A stretch of 64,000 nucleotides of DNA from Bosea sp. PAMC 26642 (GCF_001562255.1 NZ_CP014301.1:1302001-1366000), one strand, 5' to 3'; counted from the stretch's first letter, positions 9,857 to 18,526 are shown. Program-made: numbers and translations. Notes: generated by a model from the sequence alone, not told the origin.

Positions 9857-10999
9857 ATGACGATCTCGACTTCAGGCTCAGACGATGGGCCGATCAGCGC
9901 GAACCAGTTGAAAGCGCGCTCATTTGCTCCGCTGAAGTTCGTTGTCGAGGGTCTGGTTCCGACTGGCCTGACAGTGCTGGCTGGTGAACCGAAGGCGAAA
10001 AAAAGCTGGCTCGCGCTGGATATCGCGCTGTCGGTGGCGCGCGGCGAAGCCTGCCTCGATAAGCGGAAGAACCTATGCCCCAAGGGCGCTGTGCTTTACC
10101 TCGCGCTTGAGGATAGCCAGCGGCGGATCAAGGACCGTATCGCGCTGATGCTTGGCGGTAGCCAGGAGTGGCCCGCCAATCTCTTCTTCGAGACAGACTG
10201 GCCTCGAATGGATGCCGATGGCCTGCTGCGAATTCGCCGATGGATAGAAGGGACGCCCGAAGCGCGCCTGGTCATTATCGACGTCTTCCAGAAGGTCCGT
10301 TCGAGAGCTGGTGGACGAGGGGGCTATAACAAGGATTATGATGACATTACCGAGCTTCAGAAGCTTGCCATGGAGAAGGAGATCGGAATTCTCCTCATCC
10401 ATCACCTCAGGAAGTCCGGCGGCGATCCCTTCGACCGCATCACTGGATCAAGCGGCTTCCAGGGAGCCTCCGACACGCTGATTGTGCTGGACAGGGGGCG
10501 AGGAGGAACACGCCTGCTGGCACGAGGCCGAGATATCGAGGAAATCGCACAGGAGCTGGCCTTCGATGACTTGGCGAAGCACTGGCGTCTCGCTCAGCCG
10601 CGCGCCGTCGTCAGCACTCATCCCGAGCGCGACCGTATCGTTCAACTCTTGGCCGCCAGCCGGACCCCACTCTCGTCGCGAGATATCGAGAAGGCGACTG
10701 GGCAAACGAACGATGCGGTGCGTCAGCTTCTCAAGAAGATGGTTGATGCCGGCGAAATCGCCAGAGTTGCCCGAGGCCATTATGTCAGTCAGACCGCAAA
10801 TGCTGCGTGGCCGGCTACGGGCGATCACAGCAATCACAACGATCACAATGCTCACGTAGTGAATTTCGCTTACGACAAGGATTTGAAGGAACGGGAGCGG
10901 CGAGAATCTTGGGCCTCAGACGCTCCGGATTATCCGGAAGACGACAATGCGACCGATCGCATGGCAATTGTGTACGAAGCCCTCGATAAGTTAGCGTAA
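9857..10999 (+). CDS. RepA-like AAA ATPase with C-terminal winged helix
   Basis: 380-aa RecA-fold ATPase of the AAA_25/RepA helicase type, found in plasmids, phage satellites and integrative elements. Walker A is GEPKAKKSW (the usual Gly before KS is Lys), Walker B is LVIIDVF, and LLIHHLRK matches the following RecA-core strand. Residues after about 280 form a likely winged-helix DNA-binding domain (SSRDIEKATGQTNDAVRQLL). The ATG at 9857 was chosen because AAAGGA lies 10 bases upstream; an in-frame ATG at 9767 has no such site. Probable role: replication or DNA loading of the element. It is the only rightward gene in the element. Confidence 0.8.
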   Translation: MTISTSGSDDGPISANQLKARSFAPLKFVVEGLVPTGLTVLAGEPKAKKSWLALDIALSVARGEACLDKRKNLCPKGAVLYLALEDSQRRIKDRIALMLGGSQEWPANLFFETDWPRMDADGLLRIRRWIEGTPEARLVIIDVFQKVRSRAGGRGGYNKDYDDITELQKLAMEKEIGILLIHHLRKSGGDPFDRITGSSGFQGASDTLIVLDRGRGGTRLLARGRDIEEIAQELAFDDLAKHWRLAQPRAVVSTHPERDRIVQLLAASRTPLSSRDIEKATGQTNDAVRQLLKKMVDAGEIARVARGHYVSQTANAAWPATGDHSNHNDHNAHVVNFAYDKDLKERERRESWASDAPDYPEDDNATDRMAIVYEALDKLA

Positions 11000-11197
11000 C
11001 GGCTGCCCACGGCGCGTTGCCTCAACCCACCAGTCGTGGGCCTCGGTTGTGCCGAACCGGCTACGATCGCAGTCTGAACCCGAATGTGAAGATCGAGAAG
11101 TGCGCTGGTACCCTCTGGCGGCTTCTGAGCCGGCAGAGGGACTGAGTCTGATTTGGGCCAACTTGGGATTCCAACGCGCAGCAGCTCGAGAGCGGTT

Positions 11198-12139
11198 CTA
11201 AACGTTCCCGACCCACTGGCTGAGCTTGACCTCAACGAACAGCTGTGGCGAGCCGCGAGACACGGTTCCGGTGAAGGTGAATCCGTGCCGGATCGCCGCT
11301 TGGAGGTGCAGCGGATCGTCAGTCGTCGCGCGCCCGTTGACAAGTTCCTGCACCGCGAGCTTGGCGTCGCGATCGCCGGTCCCGCGCCGCGCTGGCCAGA
11401 CCGCGATTTGGGCACAGGACAGATAGGCGGCGATAAGCGCACCTTCGGCCGCGAGCCGTGTCCGATGCATCGCCGGGCTAGGACGAAGCGCTTCCGCGAA
11501 CAGACGATCGGCGGCAGCGAAATAGTCCCGCGCTTTCTCCAGCGCGGCCTTCATGTCGAGACCCTCCGCCGCGAAGGCAGCCAGCATGGGGAGCTGCTCG
11601 GGCGTATAGATCTCCCGCGTCGGCAAGCTCTCGATCTCCGCGTCGAGGTCGAACCCAGTGACGGGCCAGGGGTATAGGGCACTCTCCCGTTCCGAGACGT
11701 TGGGCTGCGGCGGCACCGCGAGCTGCCCCGGGCTGAAGGCAGCCTGTGCGATGCGCCCGCGGACGTAGTCGCCACTGCCTTGCCAATTGGCCAGCCACTC
11801 GCGGTTGGGCTGCATGGCGACCTTGGCGTCCACATCGTCCAGGTTACCGACAGGGAAGATCGCGACGATCATCGCATGCGCCCCGGCGATGGTGAGCAGG
11901 GCGATACGTTCGAGCGCGCCGATGCCGTCCTGGCTGACGCTCCAGCCGTAAGCATTGCGATGAGCCACGGCCTTGACGGCGGCATCGCGCAGATCCGGCC
12001 TCGACTGACGCAGCGCTACCATGTCAGCGATCGCGGGGTCGTCATGAAGCCGGGCGAGGAGTGCCATGATGGGATCGGCGTGCTCGTGGCTCTCGCGATC
12101 GTCCTGCGGGACCGCTTGGAACTCGAGTTTGTTGGTCAT
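11198..12139 (-). CDS. Unknown protein, last gene of the leftward block
   Basis: 313 aa, no recognised family. The sequence is protein-like, rich in Ala, Asp and Arg, with long predicted helices (DPAIADMVALRQSRPDLRDAA near the N terminus) and no clear catalytic motif or membrane segment. The ATG at 12139 was chosen over an upstream frame that lacks a ribosome-binding site. It is separated from the preceding gene by a terminator-like hairpin, so it may have its own promoter. It belongs to the block with the AAA+ ATPase and ExoI genes. Confidence 0.6.
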   Translation of the reverse strand: MTNKLEFQAVPQDDRESHEHADPIMALLARLHDDPAIADMVALRQSRPDLRDAAVKAVAHRNAYGWSVSQDGIGALERIALLTIAGAHAMIVAIFPVGNLDDVDAKVAMQPNREWLANWQGSGDYVRGRIAQAAFSPGQLAVPPQPNVSERESALYPWPVTGFDLDAEIESLPTREIYTPEQLPMLAAFAAEGLDMKAALEKARDYFAAADRLFAEALRPSPAMHRTRLAAEGALIAAYLSCAQIAVWPARRGTGDRDAKLAVQELVNGRATTDDPLHLQAAIRHGFTFTGTVSRGSPQLFVEVKLSQWVGNV

Positions 12140-12199
12140 GAGAAAAAGTCCTGTTTTAGGGGTGACAACCAGTCGGCTGCATCTCCTCCCTCTCAAGAC

Positions 12200-12228
12200 A
12201 AAGGGCGCCCCACAGCGGGACGCCCCTT
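12200..12228 (-). terminator. Terminator-like hairpin in the leftward block
   Basis: A 12-bp stem with two G-T wobbles and a 5-nt loop, read on the minus strand after the gene ending at 12252, with TTT at its foot. Confidence 0.55.
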
Positions 12229-12251
12229 GCTGTCGTGGCTATGACGGTCGT

Positions 12252-13160
12252 TCAGTCGAGCGGGTGCGCCGCGAGCATGTCGCGCAGGGACTCCCCCATC
12301 TTCGCGGCCAGCGTCAGCGTCGCGGCGAACTTCGGCGTCGGGTGCGGGATGACCTCGCCGGCGAGCCTCGACCAGCGCTCGATCTCGGTGTGGGCCGAAG
12401 CGACCGCAATGCGCAGGAGCGCGATCCGGGCCTGGAGCTCCGCGCCCTCGAGCGCCATGGCGATGTCGTCATGCTGCTGGCGCGCGAGGTCGCGCTCGAC
12501 GAGCATCGCCGCAAGCCGCGCGGCCGCCCGAGCGTGAACGTCGACGTCGCGGTAGAGCGCCTCGAAGTCCGGGACCTGCACGACGAAGGCGCGCAGCGCT
12601 GCCGCGTCCTCGACGCTATGGGAGGTCGCCGGGCTCTGGTCCGAGGCCCCCTCGCGATAGCGCGCCACGGCATGGGCGAGCGCGTTCGTGGCGACCGCGC
12701 CGGCGGTGGTCGCAGAGAGGGTTTCGATCCCGAACGCGGCGCGGGCGAGCGGTTCGAGCGCCGGGTCATCGAGCTCCTGGACTGCCCGGATGAGAGCGAA
12801 GCCATGCTCACGCTGGGCGTGGCGGTCAGCCGGAGCTCGCGCCGGCAGCAGCGCGAGCGCGAGGGTCGCTTCTTCGTTCAGGATGGCGAGGGCATGCGGC
12901 GTCGCGACGTGATTGCGCACGAAGTAGGGAGCGGACACTTGCGCGAGTTCGATGAAGCGCTCGAGTTCCGCGGTGCGCTGGGTGCAGCGCGCCGCGATGG
13001 CGACCAGCGAGGGGCCGTTGCGGATGAATGCGGCATAGTCGCGGTCGGTCGGGTTCGAGAGGCTCATGGCGGCGAGTTCGCCGATGACGGGACGGATCGT
13101 GTCGTCGAAGGCGAGGTGGTGCAGGGAGATCGGGCTGGAATGGCTGCTGGCGGTGGTCAT
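12252..13160 (-). CDS. Unknown protein, paralog A of a two-member family
   Basis: 302 aa, of unknown function. It is clearly homologous to the product of 16036-16932: about half of residues 13-72 are identical by hand alignment, with shared TIRPV/TLRPV, ELAA.SL, RDY and ERFI.L. A second shared block is PAR..ADRHA.RE.G.A, and a third near the C terminus is LQ.RIAL.R.A.A. It is all-alpha in appearance, with no signal peptide or membrane segment. The upstream gap has a hairpin (13186-13200). Two diverged copies kept intact in one element argue for a real, selected function, perhaps as interacting subunits. Confidence 0.75.
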   Translation of the reverse strand: MTTASSHSSPISLHHLAFDDTIRPVIGELAAMSLSNPTDRDYAAFIRNGPSLVAIAARCTQRTAELERFIELAQVSAPYFVRNHVATPHALAILNEEATLALALLPARAPADRHAQREHGFALIRAVQELDDPALEPLARAAFGIETLSATTAGAVATNALAHAVARYREGASDQSPATSHSVEDAAALRAFVVQVPDFEALYRDVDVHARAAARLAAMLVERDLARQQHDDIAMALEGAELQARIALLRIAVASAHTEIERWSRLAGEVIPHPTPKFAATLTLAAKMGESLRDMLAAHPLD

Positions 13161-13185
13161 GTCTGTCTCTGGATCGATTGGGTGA

Positions 13186-13200
13186 TCGCCCCTGGGGCGA
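13186..13200 (-). other. 5' leader hairpin before paralog A
   Basis: A perfect 7-bp stem (TCGCCCC with GGGGCGA) around one base, about 30 bases upstream of the start at 13160. It could be part of the leader RNA or an operator; similar GC palindromes sit before other genes of the block. Confidence 0.4.
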
Positions 13201-13254
13201 CGGATCAGGATGGGGACGAAGTGCCGGACGCGGCGAGCGCGCCCGGCGTGGCGA

Positions 13255-14115
13255 TTAGGCCGCGACCGGCTGCGGGCCTGCGGATTGGTTGTGACGCCGC
13301 AGCGCGTGCTGGCTCGGGCTCGCCCAGCTCTGGCAGGCGACTGGGGCGATGCCGGTGACGTGCTGGAAGAGGATCTGTTCGATGATGGCGAGCAGGCGAT
13401 CGGCGTCCTCGCCGCGCGGCCGGAAGAGATAGAGCTCGTCGGCGGGCGAGATCCGCGTCGCGCGCCCGAAGCGATAGACCGTCGCGCGCTGCAGATCCTG
13501 CGGCGCGAGGCCGAGCAGCGAGCAGTGCGCCGTTCCCGCTGGCGAGACGAGCCACCCGTTGAGGGAGGCGTTCTGCATGGCGGCGTGGAGCCGCTTGTCG
13601 AACGCGCGGGCCGAGAGGTCGTGCGGGAGAACGACCGAGATCGCGCGCGGCTGCAGCTCGACCGGCGCGCCGGCCTTGGGTGCCCGGGTTGGAAGGATCT
13701 GCTGCAGCATCCAGGCGTCGAAGCCGAGGTCGTTGACCGGCCCCGAGGACGTCTCGCGGTACGACCCGTAGCGGTCGGCGTTCATTGCCCTGAGACGATC
13801 GCGGGGATCGGCGCACTGGGTCGAGGACACTTTGTAGATCGGCAGCTGGAGATCTCGGGCGACGCCGAGGAGACCGGTGCGGACGCTCGGGTTCGCGTAG
13901 CTCTCGCCGCACGCTCCGACGTAGACGTTGACGACGTAGCCCGCCTGATAGGTTTCGGTGAAGCGGGGACGGGTGAACGCGTCCGCCGGCAGCGCGGCGA
14001 TGCCATTGCCGCCGATGTGCTCCCAATCGGTCGGGTACCACTTCGTGACGGCGGCGGCGGAATGGGCGGGCTGGATCGGGCGGCCGATCCGGCCCGAGGT
14101 CTTCTTGTTCGACAT
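13255..14115 (-). CDS. Unknown protein, faint GIY-YIG/T5orf172-like region
   Basis: 286 aa. The N terminus is basic (SNKKTSGRIGRP). Residues about 55-120 contain YVVNVYVG, then LPIYKVSST, RDRLRAMN and DRYGSY. This order faintly recalls the Y-V-G / Y-K-V / R-L-N pattern of T5orf172 nuclease-like domains, but key residues cannot be confirmed. The C-terminal half has no recognisable motif. The ATG at 14115 is preferred to one 33 bases upstream. It sits between the AAA+ ATPase gene and paralog A. Confidence 0.6.
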   Translation of the reverse strand: MSNKKTSGRIGRPIQPAHSAAAVTKWYPTDWEHIGGNGIAALPADAFTRPRFTETYQAGYVVNVYVGACGESYANPSVRTGLLGVARDLQLPIYKVSSTQCADPRDRLRAMNADRYGSYRETSSGPVNDLGFDAWMLQQILPTRAPKAGAPVELQPRAISVVLPHDLSARAFDKRLHAAMQNASLNGWLVSPAGTAHCSLLGLAPQDLQRATVYRFGRATRISPADELYLFRPRGEDADRLLAIIEQILFQHVTGIAPVACQSWASPSQHALRRHNQSAGPQPVAA

Positions 14116-14247
14116 GGTCTTGAGCTTTCTTTGCTTCTGGTCGTGCACAGGTCCCTGGGGGTTCTTTTCCCAGAGCTTGCGTCCTTTCGATTTCCCCTGG
14201 CTCGTCGACCTTGGGTCTCTTCAACGGGACCGGCTGATGTCGCTGGC

Positions 14248-15450
14248 CTAGGGACCCGCCCCGTCCCGTTCACCCCTCGCGGCGAGGAAGCCGATCGGCC
14301 GCGCCCGCACCGCTCCAGCGACAAGCGTCTCGGCCGCGACGATGTCGGCGATCGTCAGCCCGTCGCGCCCCTCAGCGGCCGCAAAGCCGAAGGCCAGGCG
14401 CAACAGCTTGCCGAGGCGGCGCGGATTGTGCCGTGCGGCCCGGCGCAGGACGTCCTCGGTGGGCATGGCGACGCCGCCGCGCAGTTCGGCGACGATGTTG
14501 GCGGCGATCAGCCCGGTGATGGCCAGAAGCGCCTCGTCACGCGGCTGGGCGATGGTGAACACCGTCAGGCGGTCGATGATGAAGTCCGGGAGTGCATCGA
14601 CGTCATTGGCAGTGGCGATGAAGATCGCCGCCGACAGGTCGAAAGGCACGCGCACGAACTCGTCCAGGAGCGCGCGGCTGTTCTCGCCTTCGAGGACGGT
14701 CAGGAGCGTGTGGTATGGCTTCTCCGAGGAGTGGGTCGAGAGCTTATCGACTTCGTCGAGCAGGATGACGGGCTGCGCCGTCGATCCCATGGCCATGGCC
14801 TCGGTCAGCTGCCCCATGCGCGCTGCCTTCCACGACGTCGGGTGGCCGACGACCAGCGCCTGGGCGTCGCTGTTGGTGGCGCAACTGATCGCGTGGATCT
14901 CGGTCCCGAGCGCGCGGGCGATCTGCTGGCTTGCATGCGTCTTACCGGTGCCGGGAGGTCCGAGCAGCAGGATGGGCGGGACGAAGAGCGGCGTGCCCGT
15001 GCGCCGGGACAGGATCGTGGCGCGGATGACGAGGTCGATGACCGCCTCGAAGCCGGGGCAGAGGCGACGCGTCCGCGTCAGCGCGCTGACCATCGCGTCG
15101 GTACCGAACAGCAGGGGCCGGCGACCTTCTTGGGCATCGTTGTAGAGCGCGACCAGTCGGTCGAAACGGAGCTGGTCGGGCTCGCTGAAGCTCGGCAGGG
15201 GTGAGCCGAGATATTCCTCCCGATCGCCGTGCCAGCGGCGACCGATCATCAGCTCGATCTGCCGTAGGGCGACACCGTGGTCGTAGACGGGGACCGACGG
15301 GGCCGCGTCGACAACCGCCTCGGGGATCGGTGGCTCAGCCGGCAGCACCGGCGCCGCGGGCGGATCCTGCGCCGCGACTGTGAGGACCTCCTCGTCGGCC
15401 ATCTCGGTGATGTAGCGTTCAGGCGAGCCCCTGCGGCGGCGAATGGTCAT
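14248..15450 (-). CDS. AAA+ ATPase (ClpX/Lon-like core)
   Basis: 400-aa AAA+ protein. A Pro/Ala-rich N-terminal region of about 50 residues is followed by a helical segment, then Walker A GPPGTGKT (about residue 173), Walker B ILLDEVDKL, sensor-1 IFIATAND, and an arginine-finger region near FIIDRLTVF. The C-terminal small domain has PRRLGKLLRLAF. It lacks a protease domain, so it is more likely a remodelling motor than a Lon protease. The 585 bases upstream carry four palindromes, a hairpin and a triple repeat, the richest regulatory region in the window. An ATG at 15402 is an alternative start. Confidence 0.8.
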   Translation of the reverse strand: MTIRRRRGSPERYITEMADEEVLTVAAQDPPAAPVLPAEPPIPEAVVDAAPSVPVYDHGVALRQIELMIGRRWHGDREEYLGSPLPSFSEPDQLRFDRLVALYNDAQEGRRPLLFGTDAMVSALTRTRRLCPGFEAVIDLVIRATILSRRTGTPLFVPPILLLGPPGTGKTHASQQIARALGTEIHAISCATNSDAQALVVGHPTSWKAARMGQLTEAMAMGSTAQPVILLDEVDKLSTHSSEKPYHTLLTVLEGENSRALLDEFVRVPFDLSAAIFIATANDVDALPDFIIDRLTVFTIAQPRDEALLAITGLIAANIVAELRGGVAMPTEDVLRRAARHNPRRLGKLLRLAFGFAAAEGRDGLTIADIVAAETLVAGAVRARPIGFLAARGERDGAGP

Positions 15451-15535
15451 GTCTGGTCACGTCCCAAGTCCGCGGCGGGAACGTCCTGTCGCGGGGTGGC
15501 CGGTCCGGCCCTCCACGCGCGCGGCTCGAACGGAA

Positions 15536-15563
15536 ACAGGCGACGCCTCGCGGCGCCGCCTGT
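15536..15563 (-). promoter_or_regulatory. Leader hairpin of the AAA+ gene, possible attenuator
   Basis: ACAGGCG and CGCCTGT arms extend to a 10-bp stem with one G-T wobble, followed on the minus strand by TTTCC. It lies between the four palindromes and the AAA+ start, so it would be in the leader RNA. Confidence 0.4.
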
Positions 15564-15572
15564 CGCGTTTTC

Positions 15573-15668
15573 GAACGATGTTCGTTTTTCGAGCGGACTC
15601 CCGCCGAACGTTGTTCGCTGACCCTAGAACATTGTTCGGAGAGCAGATTTCGGTTTCGAACACCGTTC
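15573..15668. promoter_or_regulatory. Four phased GAAC-N3-GTTC operators
   Basis: Perfect 11-bp palindromes at 15573-15583 (spacer GAT), 15606-15616 (GTT), 15627-15637 (ATT) and 15658-15668 (ACC). Three are extended to CGAAC-N3-GTTCG. Centre-to-centre distances are 33, 21 and 31 bases, close to 3, 2 and 3 helix turns. This suits cooperative binding of one dimeric repressor to one face of DNA, 120-220 bases upstream of the AAA+ gene. The half-site is LexA-like, but the spacing differs from the GTTC-N7-GTTC alphaproteobacterial and the N4 Gram-positive LexA boxes. Confidence 0.8.
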
Positions 15669-15758
15669 GGGCAGTCTGGATATGACCAGCCTAGCTCCAT
15701 ACGCAGAAGGCAGGATCCAGGGGCATGAATGTCCTAGCGCGACGCCATCGCGCTTCCA

Positions 15759-16007
15759 CGGGCAAGCCCTCGTCTTCCCACGGGCCTGTGGACCAGACGC
15801 CGTAGGGACAGGCCAGGGAGACCGGCCTCGTTTGGCTTCCTCGGGCAAGCCCCGGCCTTCCCACGGGTTTTGTGGTGGGACGCCGCGGGGAGAGGCCAGG
15901 GAGTCCGTCCCTGTTTGGCTCCCACGGGCAAGCCCCGGCCTGCCCTGGCTTTTTGTGCTGGGACGCCGCTGGGGGAGGCCAGGGTCACGGTTGGTGTCTT
16001 CGAGGCC
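15759..16007. repeat. Three-copy 83-bp tandem repeat
   Basis: Units start at 15759, 15842 and 15925, an exact 83-base period. Each begins CGGGCAAGCCC and includes a GACGCCG segment and GGCCAGGG. Units are diverged in the middle but keep length. The array lies between the AAA+ promoter region and the 3' end of paralog B. I see no open frame in it that resembles a protein. Confidence 0.85.
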
Positions 16008-16035
16008 TCCCTGTTCGCGATGGCCAGCCATAGCG

Positions 16036-16932
16036 CTAGACGCGCGGCGGGTGGGCTGCGGCCATAACTCGGAGCCGATCGCCAACGGAGAGCGCCAGGA
16101 TCAAGGTTGCCGCCACCTGCGGCGGCGCATCGTTGATCGCCGCGTAGACGTGATCGAGGGCGGCATCGCGGTCGGACAGGTGCGCGGCGAGAGCCAGTCT
16201 CGCAAGCGCAATGCGCTGCTGAAGGGTTGCCCCCTCAGCCGCCGCACCCGTCAGCCCCCTATCCTCCGGCGAGAGGTCGCGGCGACGCAGGCTCTTCCTG
16301 AAGCGGTCGGCCATCTCGCCATGATGCTGCGCCTCGCGAACCAGCGCGTCGATATCCGGCTGGGCCTCGAGATAGGCCAGCAGGGTGCCGTGCTCCTCCA
16401 GCCGGTGAATGGTGGCCGGGCTCTCGGCGCCCGTCCCCAGCAGACGGGCGATGTAGGAGAGAATGTCCGAAGTGACTTCTTCGGCGTCGATGTCGCCGAG
16501 CTCGAAGGCGATCTCGATCACCTCCCGAAGATCGTTGGTTTCCGGCTCCTCGAGCCGGTGCAACATGGCGTGGCCCTGCTCGCGGCGGGCATGCCGGTCT
16601 GCACCGCTCCGGGCCGGGATCAGCGCCACCGCGATGCTGGCAACAGAGTTGAGCCGAACGACAGCGTGGAGCTGGCCGACATGCCGGAAGAAGATGTCGG
16701 GATCGCTGCCGTCGGTCAGCGCGATGAAGCGCTCGTGCTCTTGGGCGTGCTGGAAAGCCCGCGTGGTCATCGCGACGATGGCCGGCGGATGGGAGAAGAA
16801 TCCGGAATAGTCGCGCAGCGTCGGCGCGTTGAGCGACACGGCAGCGAGCTCGTCGATGACGGGACGCAGGGTCCTGTCGATCCTGAGGTCGCGCAGGGTC
16901 GCTGGCGCCCGCTCGCGATGGGATTTGGTCAT
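16036..16932 (-). CDS. Unknown protein, paralog B of a two-member family
   Basis: 298 aa, homologous over its whole length to paralog A (12252-13160). Shared features are TLRPVIDELAAVSL, LRDY, ERFIAL, the PAR..ADRHARRE block, and a C-terminal LQQRIALARLALA segment. It is helical and soluble with no known motif. The ATG at 16932 has AGGA ten bases upstream; an earlier in-frame start lacks a site. The terminator at 17041-17073 separates it from the ExoI gene, so it is probably transcribed from its own promoter. Confidence 0.75.
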   Translation of the reverse strand: MTKSHRERAPATLRDLRIDRTLRPVIDELAAVSLNAPTLRDYSGFFSHPPAIVAMTTRAFQHAQEHERFIALTDGSDPDIFFRHVGQLHAVVRLNSVASIAVALIPARSGADRHARREQGHAMLHRLEEPETNDLREVIEIAFELGDIDAEEVTSDILSYIARLLGTGAESPATIHRLEEHGTLLAYLEAQPDIDALVREAQHHGEMADRFRKSLRRRDLSPEDRGLTGAAAEGATLQQRIALARLALAAHLSDRDAALDHVYAAINDAPPQVAATLILALSVGDRLRVMAAAHPPRV

Positions 16933-17040
16933 GATGTGATCGTCCTGGAATGTCGGCCTGAGTTCCCCGGGGTGTGGTCCCCTTCGCCTCGCCACTTCCT
17001 CGTCTCGCCCCGCTCAGGCCGTTCCCGTGCCGCGTCATGA

Positions 17041-17073
17041 GAAAAGGACGCGGACCTCGCGGCCGCGCCCTTC
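17041..17073 (-). terminator. Terminator after the ExoI gene
   Basis: Stem of 11 bp or more with one G-T wobble, read on the minus strand, followed by CCTTTTCTC. It lies 27 bases after the stop at 17100. Confidence 0.65.
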
Positions 17074-17099
17074 CTGTCGTCATCATCTACGGAAGACCC

Positions 17100-18521
17100 T
17101 CAGGAGGCGGCCAAGACGGGTACTTCCTCCACCCCTTGCGGCAGCGCGTCGCGGCGCTGCAGGAGCCAGGCCCTGATCTCATCGAGCGCGGCCAGCAAGC
17201 CAGGTTCGATCGTCGCGGCCAGTTCGTCGCAGCGCGCCAACGCCTTGGGAAAAGTCAGCCATGGCACCTCGTCCTCGGTCGTGAGGCGGTGCTGCAGCCA
17301 GTCCCGGCCCCTGCGCCGAGCCTCGGGCGAGAGCGCCTCCGGCGCGTTCAGGAAGATCTGCCGAAGCGCCAGGCTGCGCAGCCGAGGGTCTCTGATGTGC
17401 CAGGCGGTGAAGTTCTCGCGGAACTTCCACTCGATCTCGTGGAAGCGCTGGCAAGCGGCGACATCGGCGTCCGAGACGAAGCCGCCCGAATAAAGCTGCG
17501 CTTCGGGCCAGGGCGATACCTCGCGATCGACGTACTGGTCCTTGAGCGCGAGGGCGAGCTGACGAAGGAATGTCGGGTGCGCCCACAGCGCCCGGGCCCG
17601 ATCGCGATAGACATGATCGGGTTCGGGATCGACCAGGGCATGGGCGGCCTGGTGCCATGCGAACAGGATGGGCATGGCGTTCGTCTTCACCTGTCGCACC
17701 GGTGACCGGCTCGACCGGATCCGGACGAGCAGGTCCGGGGCGGCCAGGTCGATGAACCCGGCGGGGTCCTGGCTGAGGTCGATGCAGACCCGGGCGTTGG
17801 GATTGGTTGGCGAACCGATCGTGGGCAGCACCGGCGTCAGGCGCGAAGTTCCACCAAGGATCAGCGGCTCTCCCGGTTCCATCAGGGCGATCGGGCCTGA
17901 TTTCTTGGCGTGACCCAGCATCGTCGCCATTGTCATCGGCGCCTGGTCGAGCAACAGCATGAACAGCTCGCGGGTCGCCCTGACGTCGGCGAGCGCGTCA
18001 TGGGCGTCGTCCTCGCTGAGCGCTATTCCATTCGCCCTGCACACCGCGCCGAGCTTGAGCACGGCCTTGCCGGCGGCGTCGCGCGGGATCATGACGGCCT
18101 CCGGTTCGACCATCACGATCGCGCGCAGGCTCGTCAGCACGTCTAATCGGCCGTGACCGGTCATCGAGGCTGCGTAGGGCGGCAGCAGTGTCTGGAAGAA
18201 CGACTGCCGAACCATCTCGTCGTCGAACCGAATATTATTGTAGCCGACTAACATAGTTGGCTTACAGTCGGCGAGGATCCGGGCGATCTGCGCCATCATC
18301 TCGAGATGGCTTAGCGGCTGGTTTTCCAGCATCGCCGGCGTGACACCGGTGATTAGCAGCGCATCCGGCGACGGCACGACATGCACGGGCAAGCGGCAGC
18401 GCAGCGTCAGCTCGCGTTGGACGCGGTGATCTGCGTCGGCTTGTACGAACGCCGCCTGCAGCGGCATATCGACGCAGGGACCGAGTCCGGACGCCTCCAG
18501 ATCAAAGTAGAGAAATGCCAT
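17100..18521 (-). CDS. sbcB: Exodeoxyribonuclease I (DEDDh 3'-5' exonuclease)
   Basis: 473 aa, the usual length of ExoI, which degrades single-stranded DNA 3' to 5'. All catalytic residues of the DEDDh class are visible: Asp and Glu in YFDLEASG, Asp in GYNNIRFDDEMV, His and Asp in AHDALADVRAT. The C-terminal SH3-like and helical extensions of ExoI follow (WKFRENFTAWHIRDPRLR). The ATG at 18521 was chosen; a GTG at 18530 that overlaps the upstream stop (GTGA) is possible and would couple translation. ExoI sits here inside a mobile element rather than among repair genes. Confidence 0.85.
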   Translation of the reverse strand: MAFLYFDLEASGLGPCVDMPLQAAFVQADADHRVQRELTLRCRLPVHVVPSPDALLITGVTPAMLENQPLSHLEMMAQIARILADCKPTMLVGYNNIRFDDEMVRQSFFQTLLPPYAASMTGHGRLDVLTSLRAIVMVEPEAVMIPRDAAGKAVLKLGAVCRANGIALSEDDAHDALADVRATRELFMLLLDQAPMTMATMLGHAKKSGPIALMEPGEPLILGGTSRLTPVLPTIGSPTNPNARVCIDLSQDPAGFIDLAAPDLLVRIRSSRSPVRQVKTNAMPILFAWHQAAHALVDPEPDHVYRDRARALWAHPTFLRQLALALKDQYVDREVSPWPEAQLYSGGFVSDADVAACQRFHEIEWKFRENFTAWHIRDPRLRSLALRQIFLNAPEALSPEARRRGRDWLQHRLTTEDEVPWLTFPKALARCDELAATIEPGLLAALDEIRAWLLQRRDALPQGVEEVPVLAAS

Positions 18522-18526
18522 GGCGA

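Noticed and set aside
12066..15204. Long rightward open frames (430 and 664 codons) opposite the leftward block
   Set aside because: They read as Arg/Gly/Ala-rich low-quality protein, overlap several leftward genes with clear motifs, and arise from high-GC codon bias.
14248..15450. Annotating the AAA+ gene as a Lon or ClpX protease subunit
   Set aside because: No peptidase domain and no zinc-binding domain; only the ATPase core is similar.
15573..15668. Calling the four palindromes LexA SOS boxes
   Set aside because: Spacer is 3 bases; alphaproteobacterial boxes are GTTC-N7-GTTC and Gram-positive ones have N4. Kept as unknown operators.
15759..16007. CRISPR array
   Set aside because: Repeat-to-repeat period is 83 bases with no short constant repeat and unique spacer division, and no cas genes are near.
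15681..17040. Rightward 452-codon frame through the 83-bp repeat
   Set aside because: It crosses the repeat and runs antisense to paralog B; no protein-like pattern. The paralog relationship supports the minus strand.
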